Shown here: piece by piece, positions 1 through 5,610 of the stretch
Layout: each line of letters begins with the position of its first letter
Position numbering within the stretch: the first letter of the stretch is position 1
DNA from: SW-9-67-25 sp964623735
GTDB lineage: Archaea; Halobacteriota; Halobacteria; Halobacteriales; Haloarculaceae
Reading direction: 5' to 3'
Length of the DNA stretch: 7,107 bases
NCBI GenBank assembly: GCA_964623735.1
Contig: CAZUVE010000140.1
Coordinates: 1-7,107, forward strand
Notes under the pieces: model-generated
Told to the model about the DNA's origin: nothing
The model's input: only the letters and a program-made list of their open reading frames with translations
The model's database searches: none
Made by a program: the position numbers and the translations under genes

Positions 1-331
1 CGGCCCCGCTCTCGTCGCGGACCGGCGCGATCGAGACCCGGTTCCAGAACAGTTCCCCGTCGGCGCGGTAGTTCCGGAGGTCGACCCGCACGGACCGGCC
101 GGCGTCGATTGCCCGGCGCATCTCTCTGACGGGTGCCTCGGCGGTTCCCTCGCCCTGAAGGAACCGGCAGTTCCGGTCGAGCACCTCCTCGCGGTCGTAC
201 CCCGTCAGCTCCAGAAACGCGTCGTTCGCGTACACGATCGGATTGTCCCCGCGGCCGGGATCGGTTACGACGATCCCGATCGGCGCCTCCTCTATCGCCC
301 GAACTCGTACCGCCGGATCTGGCTCGGACAT
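1..331 (-). CDS. LOV/PAS domain sensor protein, N-terminal part (cut by window edge)
   Basis: The frame starts at ATG 331-329 and stays open to the left edge, giving about 110 residues. Almost all of it is one PAS domain of the LOV subtype. Visible landmarks are the YANDAF segment (residues 34-39), the signature NCRFLQG (54-60) and NYRADGELFWN (87-97). By comparison with plant and bacterial LOV domains, Cys55 is the residue that forms the light-induced adduct with FMN, and Asn87 and Asn97 match flavin-contacting asparagines. A blue-light or redox sensing role is inferred. In haloarchaea such domains sit at the N-terminus of histidine kinases or Bat-like (bacterio-opsin activator) regulators with a C-terminal HTH. 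The output domain lies outside the window, so the class is undecided. The start is supported by a TATA-like box 25 bases upstream. The gene is divergent from the threonine-synthase-like gene. Confidence 0.9.
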   Translation of the reverse strand, partial: MSEPDPAVRVRAIEEAPIGIVVTDPGRGDNPIVYANDAFLELTGYDREEVLDRNCRFLQGEGTAEAPVREMRRAIDAGRSVRVDLRNYRADGELFWNRVSIAPVRDESGA

Positions 332-339
332 ACGATTTG

Positions 340-355
340 TACAGCAATCGCTGTA
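340..355. promoter_or_regulatory. 16-bp inverted repeat in the LOV gene core promoter
   Basis: The perfect inverted repeat TACAGC-AATC-GCTGTA lies between the TATA-like box and the start codon of the LOV gene, covering -9 to -24 relative to the A of the ATG. A protein bound here would block the TATA box or initiation, so it is a candidate operator, perhaps for autoregulation. It could instead be chance. The symmetry and its position are observed; the role is inferred. Confidence 0.4.
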
Positions 356-359
356 AAAG
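353..359 (-). promoter_or_regulatory. TATA-like box of the LOV gene
   Basis: On the minus strand this reads CTTTTAC, centred 25 bases before the ATG at 331. That is the spacing expected when transcription starts at or next to the start codon (leaderless mRNA). No Shine-Dalgarno sequence is seen. Confidence 0.5.
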
Positions 360-453
360 CCGTTGTGGCCAGTGCTACGACCCAGTCCGGAACGAACCGG
401 ACGCCACCCGTCACGCCGGGAGACCTTCTCACCGAGGGGTGGCGACATCCGTC

Positions 454-460
454 CATATTA
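454..460 (+). promoter_or_regulatory. TATA-like box of the threonine-synthase-like gene
   Basis: The motif catatta is centred 30 bases before the ATG at 487, inside otherwise GC-rich sequence. It fits a leaderless or nearly leaderless transcript. A GGAGGT at 467-472 is 14 bases from the start, too far for normal Shine-Dalgarno pairing. Confidence 0.5.
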
Positions 461-486
461 GTCGCTGGAGGTCCTCAGCGGGGGGT

Positions 487-1668
487 ATGGAGACCTCCGA
501 GCGGTTCGTGGCGTTGCGGTGTCTCGCGTGTGGCGGGGACCACGCCCCCGAACTGGCGGGTCGGTGTCCCGACTGTGGCGGCCCGCTGGACCCAGCCTAC
601 GACGTCGATCCGTCGGCGGTCACCGGTGAAATCCTCGACACCGGCGGCGGGGACGGCCTGGCCTCACTCGCGGACGCCCTCCCGTTCCCGGCAGAGACGC
701 TCGTCACCGCCGGCGAGGGCGGGACGCCACTGGTCGAGGTACCCGGACTGGCCGACGAGCTGGACGTCGCGGAGGTGTACGTCAAAGACGAGGGGCACAA
801 CACGACCGGGAGCGTCGTCGACCGCGGGATGGCGCTGGCGGTGACGGCGGCCCGCGAACGCGGCGCGTCGGACGTCGCGCTCCCGTCGATGGGCAACGGC
901 GGGCAGGCCGCGGCCGCCTACGCCGCCCGCGCCGGCCTCGACGCCCACGCCTTTGTCCCCTCCCGCGTTCCGTTCGTGAACAAGGCGATGGTCAACGTCC
1001 ACGGCGGCGACATGGCCGTCGTCGAGGGGCGCTACGCCGACGCCGCCGACGCATTCGACGCAGCGGTGGCTGACGAGGGGTGGCACTCGGTCGCTCCCTT
1101 CGACTCGCCGTACCGCCACGAGGGCGCGAAGACGCTGGCCTACGAGATTGTCGCGGGCCTGGACCGGACCGCGCCCGACGCGGTCGTCCACCCGACCGGC
1201 CACGGGACCGGAATCGTCGGCCTCCGGAAGGGCGGGGCCGACCTCGTCGAGTGGGGGCTGGCCGACGCCGAACCCCGGCTGTACGCGGCACAGGCAGAGG
1301 GGTGTGCGCCCCTCGCCCGGGCGTGGGACGGGACGTCGGACCCGGAGCCGTGGGATCGACCCGACACCATCTGCGGGCCGCTGGAGATCCCCGATCCCGC
1401 GGGCGGCGCCCACGCCCTCGACGCTCTCGAGGCGACCGACGGCGGGGCCGTCGCGACCGACGACGAGGCCATCCTGGCAGGAGCGGTCACACTCGCGGAG
1501 GCCGGGGTCACCATGGGCGCGACGGGCGGGGCCGCCGCGGCCGGCGCGCGGGCGCTCGCCGACCGTGGCGCGTTCGCGACCGACGACGTCGTGGTGCTGG
1601 TCAACAGCGTCACGGGCAACAAGGAGGCCGACCTCCTCCGGAGCCACCTGATGAGCAGGGGGATCTGA
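487..1668 (+). CDS. Threonine-synthase-like PLP-fold protein lacking the PLP lysine
   Basis: This 393-residue protein has full threonine synthase architecture. An N-terminal zinc ribbon (Cys12, Cys15, Cys27, Cys30) is followed by a fold-type II PLP domain with VKDEG (99-103), the SMGNGGQAAAAYAARAG loop (134-150), a glycine-rich phosphate loop PTGHGTGIVG (236-245) and the C-terminal VNSVTGNKEADLLRSHLMS region. True threonine synthases (O-phosphohomoserine to threonine) carry N-P-T-G-S-F-K-D-R-G with the Schiff-base lysine. Here the segment is NTTGSVVDRG, so the lysine is Val111 (codon 817-819). The rest is not degraded, so this looks like a maintained paralogue with altered chemistry or a non-catalytic role, not a pseudogene; Lys100 is the nearest other lysine. 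I chose ATG 487 because the zinc ribbon starts there, the promoter spacing fits, and the open frame upstream (from 133) is low-complexity Arg/Pro-rich and overlaps the divergent LOV gene. The stop TGA is followed in frame by TAG. The family is sure; the function is not. Confidence 0.88.
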   Translation: METSERFVALRCLACGGDHAPELAGRCPDCGGPLDPAYDVDPSAVTGEILDTGGGDGLASLADALPFPAETLVTAGEGGTPLVEVPGLADELDVAEVYVKDEGHNTTGSVVDRGMALAVTAARERGASDVALPSMGNGGQAAAAYAARAGLDAHAFVPSRVPFVNKAMVNVHGGDMAVVEGRYADAADAFDAAVADEGWHSVAPFDSPYRHEGAKTLAYEIVAGLDRTAPDAVVHPTGHGTGIVGLRKGGADLVEWGLADAEPRLYAAQAEGCAPLARAWDGTSDPEPWDRPDTICGPLEIPDPAGGAHALDALEATDGGAVATDDEAILAGAVTLAEAGVTMGATGGAAAAGARALADRGAFATDDVVVLVNSVTGNKEADLLRSHLMSRGI

Positions 1669-1669
1669 T

Positions 1670-1775
1670 AGGGTCGTGCGTAATTCTTCACCGCCGGGCT
1701 GTCACGAACATCTCGTTTCGATTCCTGCGGTCCCCTGAGCCTGGGACCCTGCCGAAAGTGGTTACGCACGACCCT
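1670..1775. repeat. 106-bp element with perfect 14-bp terminal inverted repeats (MITE-like candidate)
   Basis: The left arm AGGGTCGTGCGTAA (1670-1683) and right arm TTACGCACGACCCT (1762-1775) are exact reverse complements. The 78-base interior contains further nested symmetry: TTTCG/CGAAA (1716-1720/1753-1757) and GGTCCC/GGGACC (1729-1734/1743-1748). There is no ORF of its own. It starts one base after the TGA of the upstream gene and supplies part of the in-frame second stop. Size and end structure suit a miniature inverted-repeat transposable element or the remnant of an IS, but I see no flanking target-site duplication. A structured 3'-UTR or small RNA is the alternative. I cannot assign it to an IS family from sequence alone. 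Confidence 0.5.
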
Positions 1776-1783
1776 GTGACGGC

Positions 1784-1831
1784 CGATCCGGCAGTGACTC
1801 GTAGCGATTACTGCACGTCAGTGCCGGATCG
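1784..1831. terminator. Imperfect inverted repeat between convergent genes
   Basis: Two 15-base arms (1784-1798 and 1817-1831) pair with a single G-G mismatch around an 18-base loop; the uninterrupted core is GATCCGGCA/TGCCGGATC. It lies between the 3' ends of the convergent threonine-synthase-like and J-domain genes, so a bidirectional transcription stop or transcript-stabilising hairpin is plausible. No T-tract follows on either strand, which weakens the terminator call. Confidence 0.35.
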
Positions 1832-1887
1832 ATTGCACGCTGTCGTGCGGTCGTACCGGGACACAGGGACAGCAATCAGTATCACAG

Positions 1888-2496
1888 TCAGTCGGTGTGT
1901 CTCCTCGCGGTGGCGTAGGCCTCGCGGACGCGCCTGAACGCCTCCTCGTCGCCGCCCTGGTCGGGGTGGACCTCCTTGATCCTGCGGCGGTAGGCCTCTC
2001 TGACCTCTTCGGGGGACGCGCCGGCGGGGACGCCCAGTTCCGCGAACGCCGCGCGGGTGGGGTCGCGGCCCGGGTCGCTCCCGCCCGTGCCCTCGAACCC
2101 CAGGTCGGGCGTCTCGAACGGCAGTCGCTCGTCCAGGACCGACCCGGGCATCTCGTGTTCGGCCAGCACCGGATGGGTCTCCGAGCCGTCGATGCGGTAG
2201 TACGACCGGGCGTCGAATGTGATGGCGACGTCGCGTTCGGGGAGGTAGAAGGCGACGGTCTGGCCCTCGACGGGATGGTTCTCCGCGTATGGCTCGCCGA
2301 TGGCGTCGAGGTACTGGCGGAACTCCCGGCGGCGCCGCGTCTCGCCGCTCCGGGAGCGCGCCTGCCCGCGCCCGCCGTCGGGGAGCAGCCGCTGGGCACA
2401 CAGGAACGTCAGGGCGACGAGCACGCTCCCGGCGAACCCGAGCAGGGCGCCGACGACCAGCCACGACGGCAGCCCCGCGACTCCCTCGCGAATCAC
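1888..2496 (-). CDS. Membrane-anchored J-domain (DnaJ-like) protein
   Basis: With the GTG start at 2496 the product has 202 residues. One hydrophobic helix (about residues 10-33, LPSWLVVGALLGF onward) anchors it, followed by an Arg-rich juxtamembrane stretch, a soluble middle region of unrecognised fold (about 56-130) and a C-terminal J domain (about 148-198) with the invariant HPD (177-179) in EVHPDQGGDEEAFRRV. J domains stimulate DnaK/Hsp70 ATPase; this one has no Gly/Phe or zinc-finger region, so it is a class III J protein that presumably recruits DnaK to the membrane. A longer version from GTG 2538, four bases after the deacetylase stop, is open. I prefer 2496 because a TTGATATC box lies 26 bases upstream and the hydrophobic segment then follows a short N-terminus. 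It is last in the minus-strand cluster and converges on the threonine-synthase-like gene. The substrate is unknown. Confidence 0.85.
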   Translation of the reverse strand: MIREGVAGLPSWLVVGALLGFAGSVLVALTFLCAQRLLPDGGRGQARSRSGETRRRREFRQYLDAIGEPYAENHPVEGQTVAFYLPERDVAITFDARSYYRIDGSETHPVLAEHEMPGSVLDERLPFETPDLGFEGTGGSDPGRDPTRAAFAELGVPAGASPEEVREAYRRRIKEVHPDQGGDEEAFRRVREAYATARRHTD

Positions 2497-2518
2497 GCCG
2501 TACTGTTGGCAATCGACG

Positions 2519-2526
2519 GATATCAA
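2519..2526 (-). promoter_or_regulatory. Internal TATA-like box for the J-domain gene
   Basis: On the minus strand this reads TTGATATC, centred about 26 bases before GTG 2496. It lies in the gap after the deacetylase stop codon at 2543, so the J-domain gene may be transcribed independently of the cluster. Confidence 0.45.
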
Positions 2527-2542
2527 TCCCCCGCTCACGTGG

Positions 2543-3556
2543 CTATCTCAGTCCCGGGACGTCCAGCCCGCGGACGGACTCGAGGACCCCCAGGGCGGCG
2601 TCGTTGACCTCGTCCTCGTCGTGGGCCGGCTGGTAGCCGTCGAACACCTCGTTGACCATCCGGACGCTCTCGGAGAGCGTGTCGAGCCCGTACCCCCCCT
2701 CGAGGACGAACCCGAGGGCGGCGTCACACCTGTCGGCGACAGTGTGCGTGCTCTCGGTCAGCAGGCCGTACCCCTCCGTGGAGACGCGCATCCGGGAGAT
2801 GGGGTCGTGTTCGTGGGCGTCGAAGCCAGCACTCACCAGGAGCAGGTCGGGGTCGAACGCGGCGAGTGCCGGACCGACGACCTCCTCCAGCGTCCGGAGA
2901 TAGGCCGCGTGGGTCGTCCCCGGCGGGAAGGGGACGTTCAGGTTCGTCCCCGCGCCCTCGCCGGTACCCGTCTCCCGGACGCCGCCTGTCCCGGGGTAGA
3001 GGCCGTCCTCGTGTATGGAGGCGTAGAAGACGTCGCCGCGGTCGTAGAAGAGGTCCTGGATGCCGTTGCCGTGGTGGACGTCCCAGTCGAAGATCGCGAC
3101 CCGGTCGGCCGCGCCGTCGTCGATGACTGCCCGGGCAGCGACGGCAGCGTTGTTGAAAAAACAGAAGCCCATCGCGTCGTCCGCGACGGCGTGGTGGCCG
3201 GGTGGACGGCCCAGCGAGAAGGGAGTGTCGCGGCCGTCGTCGCCGGCGAGGGCGCGCCGGGCGACCCACTCCGCGAGGCCGGCACTGGCGAGGGCTGCCT
3301 CCCAGGTCGCCTCGCAGGCGACCGTGTCGGCGTCCCAGTTCCCGCCGCCGCCGGCACAGAAGGCCTCGAGTTCCTCGACGTAGTCGGTGTCGTGGACTGC
3401 GACCAGGCGGTCGCGGGTCGCCGAGTCGGCGGCAACGTACCTCACGCCGTACCGGTCGGTCAGCGCGCGCCTGATCGCCCGGAGGCGGTCTGAACTCTCT
3501 GGGTGGCGGGGGCCGGTTTCGTGGTTCAGACAGGCCTCGCGGTAGCCAAAGTTCAT
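2543..3556 (-). CDS. Histone deacetylase family (class II HDAC/acetylpolyamine amidohydrolase-like) hydrolase
   Basis: This 337-residue protein spans a complete arginase/deacetylase-fold domain. Landmarks in order are HPESSDRL (18-25), RPPGHHA (117-123) with the active-site histidine pair His121/His122, GFCFFNN (130-136), DWDVHHGNG (157-165) with predicted zinc ligands Asp159 and His161, SAGFDAHEHDP (242-252) with the third ligand Asp251, and EGGYG (286-290) with catalytic Tyr289. All residues needed for Zn-dependent removal of acetyl groups are present, so it should be active. Substrates of this family include acetyl-lysine in proteins and acetylated polyamines; the sequence does not decide. 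The ATG at 3556 overlaps the histone TGA as ATGA, and there is no Shine-Dalgarno, implying translational coupling. The frame extends upstream to 4000, but that part is antisense-like composition over the histone gene. From memory it corresponds to Haloferax HdaI (HVO_0522). Confidence 0.92.
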   Translation of the reverse strand: MNFGYREACLNHETGPRHPESSDRLRAIRRALTDRYGVRYVAADSATRDRLVAVHDTDYVEELEAFCAGGGGNWDADTVACEATWEAALASAGLAEWVARRALAGDDGRDTPFSLGRPPGHHAVADDAMGFCFFNNAAVAARAVIDDGAADRVAIFDWDVHHGNGIQDLFYDRGDVFYASIHEDGLYPGTGGVRETGTGEGAGTNLNVPFPPGTTHAAYLRTLEEVVGPALAAFDPDLLLVSAGFDAHEHDPISRMRVSTEGYGLLTESTHTVADRCDAALGFVLEGGYGLDTLSESVRMVNEVFDGYQPAHDEDEVNDAALGVLESVRGLDVPGLR

Positions 3557-3993
3557 TCGAAGTACTGCTGGAGGTGGAAGTACGCCTCGATGTCCTCGGA
3601 CTTGACCGTCCGCCGGTCGGCGTGGTGGGCCAGCGCTGCCGCGGCGGCGGCGATGTTGTCGGCGTACGACTCGAGGAGCGCTGCCAGCGCGACGCGGGCG
3701 TTCATCGCTACCCGGTACCGGTCGTCGATGTCCAGGCGTGCGATCCGGTCGACCGGCGCGATCGGCAGGGCGAGGCCGTCCTTGTCGGGGACCGACTCGA
3801 CGCCGAAATCGGCTGCCATCAGCGTCTTGCGACCGTCGGTCGTCGCCCGGTCGGCGGCCTCGGCCGCCAGTCCGGCGCCCTGCCGCTGGATGCGGCGGGC
3901 AAGCTCCTCGGCCGCCTCGGCGCTGACGCGCAGGCTCCCCGCGTTGCGCCGGATGATGTTGTCGACCGGGGCGAACGGTAACTCGACGCTCAT
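3553..3993 (-). CDS. Archaeal histone, fused doublet
   Basis: The 146-residue product contains two histone folds in one chain: about residues 3-66 (LPFAPVDNIIRRNAG...) and 75-142 (LPIAPVDRIARLDI..., ending TVKSEDIEAYF). Haloarchaea typically carry this end-to-end doublet, which behaves as a built-in dimer. It should bind and wrap DNA or act as a global regulator. It is acidic and has only three lysines (56, 71, 131), with none in a tail. I chose ATG 3993 over the upstream ATG at 4002 because MSVELPFAPVD is the natural fold start and a TATA-like box sits 27 bases before it. The gene is 45 bases downstream of the RPA stop, and its own stop overlaps the deacetylase start (ATGA). From memory the Haloferax counterpart is HVO_0520 (often called hstA), also beside rpa2. 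Confidence 0.92.
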   Translation of the reverse strand: MSVELPFAPVDNIIRRNAGSLRVSAEAAEELARRIQRQGAGLAAEAADRATTDGRKTLMAADFGVESVPDKDGLALPIAPVDRIARLDIDDRYRVAMNARVALAALLESYADNIAAAAAALAHHADRRTVKSEDIEAYFHLQQYFE

Positions 3994-4016
3994 ACGCCAC
4001 AACGGGGGTGTATCGC

Positions 4017-4023
4017 TCTTAAG
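4017..4023 (-). promoter_or_regulatory. TATA-like box of the histone gene
   Basis: On the minus strand this reads CTTAAGA, centred 27 bases before the ATG at 3993, with a purine-rich GGAAACC directly upstream that could serve as a BRE. It lies in the 45-base gap after the RPA gene, so the histone can be transcribed separately from it. Confidence 0.55.
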
Positions 4024-4038
4024 GGTTTCCCGACGCGT

Positions 4039-5472
4039 CTAGAGGACGTCGTCGGCGTCCAGCCGGTCGTCGACCAGCGGCCCACGGACCGTGACCTCCT
4101 CACCGAGCTGGAGGCGCTCGTCAGTCTCGACGCTCACCGTCTCTGTGCCGTCGTCGAGCACGACCGGATCGCCGGTCTGGACGACCGTCCCCGTGAACTC
4201 GACGCGCTCTTCCTGGACGGTCCCGCCGTCGGCTCCCGCCGGCGACGCGTCGCCGGCTGGGTGTCCGTCGCTCCCGCCGGCGAAGGCGCCGAGTCCGGCA
4301 GTCTCCCCCGCCCCGCTCTCCGTGTCGTCCCCGGTCGCGTCCGTCGGGTCCTCGTCCCCGCCCGTGGCGGCGTCGTCGAGGACGACCACCGTCGACCGCC
4401 AGTTCGCAGAGGCCTCGAGGTCGTCCTGCCAGCCGTCCTCGATCTCGACGTCGGCCGCGAGCACCTCGTCGCCGGGCGCGAGATCGGTCTCGGCCTGGTC
4501 GCCCCACAGCGCGACGCGGATATCGCCGGTTTCGTCCTGGATGCGGACGTTCCTGACCTGCCCCTCGCTGCCGTCGTCGCGGTCGAACGTCCGCTTGGGA
4601 TCGGTCGATCTGACCACGCCCGCGATGTCGACGCGCTGGCCGATCTCGACCGCGCCGATGTGGGTCGCGTCGGGTTCGTACTCGACGGGCTCGTCGATCA
4701 CCTCGACTGCGCCGCGCTCGCCGACGTGGAGTTCGAGGTCGCCCTCGCGCTCGCGGACGTACCCGTCGACGACCGCGACGGCCGCTCCCGCCTCGAGTTC
4801 GGCCGCGCGGTCGGCCATCCCGTCCCAGAGCGTGACGCGCACGCGGCCGGTCTCGTCGCCCAGCGTGAGGTTCGCGACCCGGCCCTCGCTGCCGTCGTCG
4901 CGGTCGAACGTCCGCACCGACCCGGTGTCGAGCACGAGCCCCCGGAGACTCACGTCGGACTGCCCGAGCGCGAGCGAGTCGACCGTCGTCGCGTCGTCGA
5001 GCGCGACGTCGATCTCGGCGTCGTCGTCGGGTTCGGCGTGGTCGACGCTCACCTCCAGACCGTTGTACCCCTCCTTGGGGCGCCCTTTGACGCGGATGAC
5101 CTGCCCCTCCTCGAGGTCACCCTCGGCGATTGCTTCTGCCTGTTCGTCCCAGAACGCGAGCCGGACGGTCCCGCTCTCGTCGGCGGCCTCGACGTTGACC
5201 ACGCGGCCGTCCTCGCCGTCGTCGCGGTCGAACGTGCGCAGGTCCCCGACCGAGACCACCTTCGCGAGGAACTTCACCTCGTCCATCCCCGGCTCGACGT
5301 CCGCGATTGCTGAGACCTCGTGATCGTCCAGTTCGTGGGCGATGAGCATCGCCGCCGTCTCCTCGTCTGCGAGCCCGCCCATCTGCTCTACTTTCTGCTC
5401 GACCGCCTCCCGGAACTCCTCCTCGGAGACGTCGACCTCGAGGTCCGCGTAGATGTCCTCAATCGCTCCCAT
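4039..5472 (-). CDS. rpa2: Replication protein A, multi-OB-fold ssDNA-binding protein (Rpa2-like)
   Basis: The 477-residue product has an N-terminal helical segment (about 1-60), three tandem OB folds (about 65-145, 172-257, 280-367), an acidic Gly/Asp/Thr/Ser-rich linker (about 370-418) and a shorter C-terminal OB-like strand region (421-477). Each of the first three folds carries RTFDRDDG..G.V.N (from residues 79, 187 and 294), so the repeat period is 107-108 residues. No Cys-rich zinc finger is present, which separates it from the Rpa1/Rpa3 type. RPA coats ssDNA during replication, repair and recombination. From memory it matches Haloferax Rpa2 (HVO_0519), reported as essential and also next to a histone gene. 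The ATG at 5472 starts MGAIEDIYADLEVDVSEEEF, the expected N-terminus. The gene heads the cluster that continues with histone, deacetylase and J-domain genes. The family is sure; the symbol follows Haloferax naming. Confidence 0.92.
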   Translation of the reverse strand: MGAIEDIYADLEVDVSEEEFREAVEQKVEQMGGLADEETAAMLIAHELDDHEVSAIADVEPGMDEVKFLAKVVSVGDLRTFDRDDGEDGRVVNVEAADESGTVRLAFWDEQAEAIAEGDLEEGQVIRVKGRPKEGYNGLEVSVDHAEPDDDAEIDVALDDATTVDSLALGQSDVSLRGLVLDTGSVRTFDRDDGSEGRVANLTLGDETGRVRVTLWDGMADRAAELEAGAAVAVVDGYVREREGDLELHVGERGAVEVIDEPVEYEPDATHIGAVEIGQRVDIAGVVRSTDPKRTFDRDDGSEGQVRNVRIQDETGDIRVALWGDQAETDLAPGDEVLAADVEIEDGWQDDLEASANWRSTVVVLDDAATGGDEDPTDATGDDTESGAGETAGLGAFAGGSDGHPAGDASPAGADGGTVQEERVEFTGTVVQTGDPVVLDDGTETVSVETDERLQLGEEVTVRGPLVDDRLDADDVL

Positions 5473-5499
5473 CGGTTTGAGAACGCAGGGAAGGTGCCC

Positions 5500-5507
5500 G
5501 CTTAAGC
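5500..5507 (-). promoter_or_regulatory. TATA-like box of the RPA gene
   Basis: The palindromic CTTAAG (5501-5506) is centred about 31 bases before the ATG at 5472, predicting a 5' leader of only a few bases. The same hexamer forms the histone gene box, so the two neighbours share core promoter sequence. Confidence 0.5.
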
Positions 5508-5555
5508 GTTGTCGTTGCTCTATCGCCCCGGCGCTGTCTGCCGGTTCCTCCGGCG

Positions 5556-5570
5556 GCCCGTGGCACGGGC
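5556..5570. repeat. 15-bp palindrome upstream of the RPA promoter
   Basis: The sequence is GCCCGTG-G-CACGGGC, two exact 7-bp arms around one base. It lies about 50 bp upstream of the RPA TATA-like box, in the intergenic stretch between the lipoprotein and RPA genes. It could be a regulator site, but short GC palindromes are common in DNA this GC-rich. Confidence 0.3.
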
Positions 5571-5610
5571 GTCGTGTGTCGGTTCACTGTCCTGTGCTGT
5601 GTGCGGCTTC

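Noticed and set aside
385..402. GTCCGG-AACGAA-CCGGAC inverted repeat in the divergent intergenic region
   Set aside because: It has six GC-rich base pairs, is not tied to either core promoter, and is expected by chance in DNA of this composition.
467..472. GGAGGT as Shine-Dalgarno for the threonine-synthase-like gene
   Set aside because: It ends 14 bases before the ATG, too far for ordinary pairing, and the TATA position predicts a transcript that begins downstream of it.
133..486. Upstream extension of the threonine-synthase-like frame (118 extra residues)
   Set aside because: The extension is Arg/Pro/Ser-rich low-complexity sequence, overlaps the divergent LOV gene antisense, and lies before a well-placed TATA box and the natural zinc-ribbon start at 487.
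664..1647. Long minus-strand open frame opposite the threonine-synthase-like gene
   Set aside because: GC-rich haloarchaeal genes routinely produce long antisense frames. This one has no recognisable domain, and its composition mirrors the real gene.
1866..1875. Copy of ACAGCAATC also found in the LOV promoter palindrome
   Set aside because: Only nine bases match, without the second palindrome arm, and it lies in a 3' intergenic position. A chance match is sufficient.
2300..3493. Long plus-strand open frame opposite the deacetylase and J-domain genes
   Set aside because: It spans two convincing minus-strand genes and shows no motif; it is a shadow.
3557..4000. N-terminal extension of the deacetylase frame across the histone gene
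   Set aside because: It is Arg/Gly/Pro-rich frame shadow over a clear histone gene. The deacetylase domain begins at MNFGYREAC (3556), which overlaps the histone stop as ATGA.
4091..5323. Long Ser/Thr-rich plus-strand frame opposite RPA
   Set aside because: Its Ser/Arg/Pro pattern is the complement of the Asp/Glu/Val-rich RPA codons; no domain is seen.
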